This document shows, piece by piece, positions 50,140 through 51,720 of a stretch of DNA of 51,720 nt. Made by a program: the position numbers and the translations under genes. Origin of the DNA: an uncultured Marvinbryantia sp. (GTDB lineage Bacteria > Bacillota > Clostridia > Lachnospirales > Lachnospiraceae); assembly GCF_905201705.1 (NCBI RefSeq), contig NZ_CAJKOX010000034.1:1-51720 (forward strand), read 5' to 3'. The notes under the pieces were generated by a model that made no database searches, had not been told where the DNA came from, and saw nothing but the letters and a program-made list of their open reading frames with translations. Within the stretch, counting starts at the first letter, position 1. The number at the start of each line of letters is the position of its first letter.

Positions 50140-50880
50140 ATGAGAGACATTACCTTATGCCATCCGCGACTCCAGGCGCTGGCCGCGGAGCTGATCCGTA
50201 AATGTGCTGATCAGGGATTACAGATTAAAATTGGAGAAACACTCCGGACGACTGCAGAGCAGGATGCCCTGTACGCACAGGGGAGAACGAAGCCGGGTAA
50301 GATCGTTACCAATGCGAAAGGCAGCAGTTATAGCAGCTATCATCAGTGGGGAGTGGCGTTTGATATTTACAGAGCCGATGGCTGCGGTGCCTATTATGAT
50401 AAAGATGGATTCTTTTCCAAAGTTGGCGCGATCGGAGTATCCATCGGCCTGGAATGGGGAGGAAGCTGGAAATCTATTGTGGATAAACCTCACTTCCAGC
50501 TCCCCGACTGGGGATCATCAACGAGTGGAATCAAGAAGATTTACAAGACCCTGGAGCAGTTCATGAAGACGTGGCCAAAGGAAGAGAGAAAGACCATCAC
50601 TCCGGGCTGGCAACATGACGCTCACGGCTGGTGGTGGCAGAACGAGGACGGATCCTGGGTAGCATCGGATTGGCGTCTGATCAACCACCATCATTATCTC
50701 TTTGGAGCAAACGGATACATCCGGACTGGCTGGCACCTTTGGAATCCAGACACAAAGCAGGTGGATCCGGCTGACGGCTCCGGAGACTGGTATTATCTTC
50801 AGGAGGATGGAGAGCTACAGGGGGCGTGCTGGCACAGCAGATCGAACGGGGCGATGAAAGTGTGGTATGTAGACAAATAG
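50140..50880 (+). CDS. Phage endolysin: M15 peptidase with wall-binding repeats
   Basis: 246 residues. The N-terminal ~150 residues are an M15C (VanY-like) L-alanyl-D-glutamate/D-Ala peptidase: SLRTTAEQD-like TLRTTAEQDALYAQGRTKPG, SYHQWGVAFDIYRA (His and Asp zinc ligands), GLEWGGSW and DKPHFQLPDW (last His). The C-terminal part has W/G/Y repeats (GWWWQNEDGSWVASDWRL, GYIRTGWHLWN) that bind the cell wall. It cuts the stem peptide at lysis. It follows the holin and TA locus; AAGAGGAC precedes the ATG. Confidence 0.92.
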   Translation: MRDITLCHPRLQALAAELIRKCADQGLQIKIGETLRTTAEQDALYAQGRTKPGKIVTNAKGSSYSSYHQWGVAFDIYRADGCGAYYDKDGFFSKVGAIGVSIGLEWGGSWKSIVDKPHFQLPDWGSSTSGIKKIYKTLEQFMKTWPKEERKTITPGWQHDAHGWWWQNEDGSWVASDWRLINHHHYLFGANGYIRTGWHLWNPDTKQVDPADGSGDWYYLQEDGELQGACWHSRSNGAMKVWYVDK

Positions 50881-50902
50881 ATACGATGTAGAAATACAAT
50901 AT

Positions 50903-50927
50903 TTTGTCTACTATTTGTCTACTATTC
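50903..50927 (+). repeat. Element-end direct repeats, right copies
   Basis: TTTGTCTACTATTT (50903-50916) and TTTGTCTACTATTC (50914-50927) overlap in tandem at an 11-base period, matching 46924-46937. The period of about one helical turn suits protein binding sites such as integrase arms. Confidence 0.6.
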
Positions 50928-51720
50928 CAGATAAAAAAGAGGAAAATATGCCCGCCGCATTTCCAATCAGAAACATGGATATAATGGACAGGAGCATGGG
51001 AAATCTGCCATTGCAAGGGACAAAGTTATTGGTGAGAATGGCGATCAGCCGCTCCCTGGGAGAATCTATAATACGGCATCCCGTCACTCCCACAGCGTTA
51101 CAGCCAAATCCCATGCACATAGTCAGCGCCTGCTTGCCGCAGGCATGGCATCTCTGGAAGCAATGGTCCAGATTAAATGCCACCCTCGGAAGGTAGCCCA
51201 GATCCTCCAAAAGCGTAAATAGCGGAAAGAATATGGCCATTGGAGGCAGCATGACGGAAATCACCCAGGCGGCAACCCGGTATACGCCATAGATCAGCGG
51301 CTCATATATCATCTTCGGGACGCCGGCCGCCTGCACCGCCAATACCAGTTTATCCTCCACCCAGAACAGCCCATCGGAGAGCAGCTGGGACGGGTAGTTC
51401 GCTCCGCAGATGGTAATCCAGAACACCAGAAGAAGCATGAGGAACATGATCGGGAATCCGGTCCTCTTGCTGGTAAAGATCCAGTCCAGCCTCCGATCCT
51501 TGCGGTCATAATCCTTCTTCCCGTACTGTACCGTCTTCCTGCTGATCTGTTCTGCCCTGCGGATATAGGACGCGGCGATGGCGTCGCTGATCTTCTCCTT
51601 GGAATATCCGGCTTGGGCCAGGTATTCAACCGCCTCCTTCAGCGCGCCTGCAACCTCCGTATCCTCCACCAGGGAATATCCCAGATATTCCTCCATGGAA
51701 TAAAGAAGATTGCTGTTCGC
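50911..51720 (-). pseudogene. feoB: Ferrous iron transporter FeoB, cut at its 3' end
   Basis: The frame enters from beyond the window and ends at 50911, ~270 residues visible. It holds the helix and first Gate region of FeoB (FPIMFLMLLLVFWITICGAN, PMAIFFPLFTLLEDLGYLPR) and the Cys-containing CHACGKQALTMCMGFGCNAV, PRERLIAILTNNFVPCNGRF. FeoB normally continues for some 150 residues with more helices. Here the last codons IVDK and the stop come from the phage-end repeat, so the gene is interrupted. The N-terminal GTPase domain lies outside the window. Confidence 0.85.

Larger units (their letters stand above)
46841..50930. mobile_element. Decayed prophage (integrase and lysis module)
   Basis: It starts after tRNA-Thr and ends within feoB. 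What is left is a 5'-truncated tyrosine integrase, an inverted tail-gene fragment, a tail-associated protein, a small membrane protein, a holin, a short frame, a type I toxin-antitoxin pair and an endolysin. Capsid, packaging, portal and replication genes are absent. The 14-mer TTTGTCTACTATTT occurs near both ends (46924 and 50903) in direct orientation. No copy of the tRNA-Thr 3' end is seen at the right end, so exact att sites are not established. Confidence 0.8.

Overview
The window looks like the chromosome of a spore-forming, anaerobic gut Clostridium of the Lachnospiraceae type. Evidence is an alpha/beta small acid-soluble spore protein, GerW/YtfJ, a YlbJ-like protein and a SpoIVA-related gene, all beside Firmicutes housekeeping synteny (rpmB-yloU-fakA-recG, rsmD-coaD, ruvAB, zapA, ftsW-PBP). 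Base composition is roughly even to moderately GC-rich. Most genes read on the minus strand in tight, often ATGA-overlapping operons.

Layout. 1-743: start of a TSUP-type anion exporter that is visibly more GC-rich than the rest and may be foreign or an assembly join. 745-7310: RNA modification (RluA, RsuA and RsmF types, YgiQ) and the small alarmone synthetase RelQ. 7448-17236: YlbJ-like protein, coaD, rsmD, a Na/Pi transporter, a methylglyoxal synthase homologue with altered active-site residues, a SASP, recG, fakA, yloU, rpmB. 17307-25978: sporulation and envelope genes (gerW, ytfI-like), a Nudix enzyme, a class B PBP overlapping ftsW, a U32 protease, zapA. 26176-31425: ruvBA joined by 4-base overlaps to a cobalamin nucleotide-loop cluster (phosphatase, CobU-like, cobS, cobU, cobT). 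31651-34202: two secreted proteins with choline-binding-like repeats, each ending in a different cell-wall hydrolase domain. 34401-35174: a SpoIVA-like protein lacking the N-terminal ATPase domain, behind a sigma-E-like promoter. 35236-46840: cysK, a lipoprotein phosphoesterase, mgtE, trpS, luxS, a GH13 homologue that has lost catalytic residues, a UvrD-type helicase, gltX and tRNA-Thr(CGU).

46841-50930 is a decayed prophage. It keeps a 5'-truncated integrase, an inverted tail-gene fragment, a tail-associated protein, a small membrane protein, a holin and an M15 endolysin. Between holin and endolysin lies the most interesting locus: a 29-residue membrane peptide facing a convergent short RNA, sharing one bidirectional terminator, with the RNA complementary to the peptide's ribosome-binding and start region. 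That is the layout of an Fst/par-type type I toxin-antitoxin system. The right end of the element cuts a feoB gene whose missing 3' part is not on the other side, so the locus has been rearranged or misassembled.
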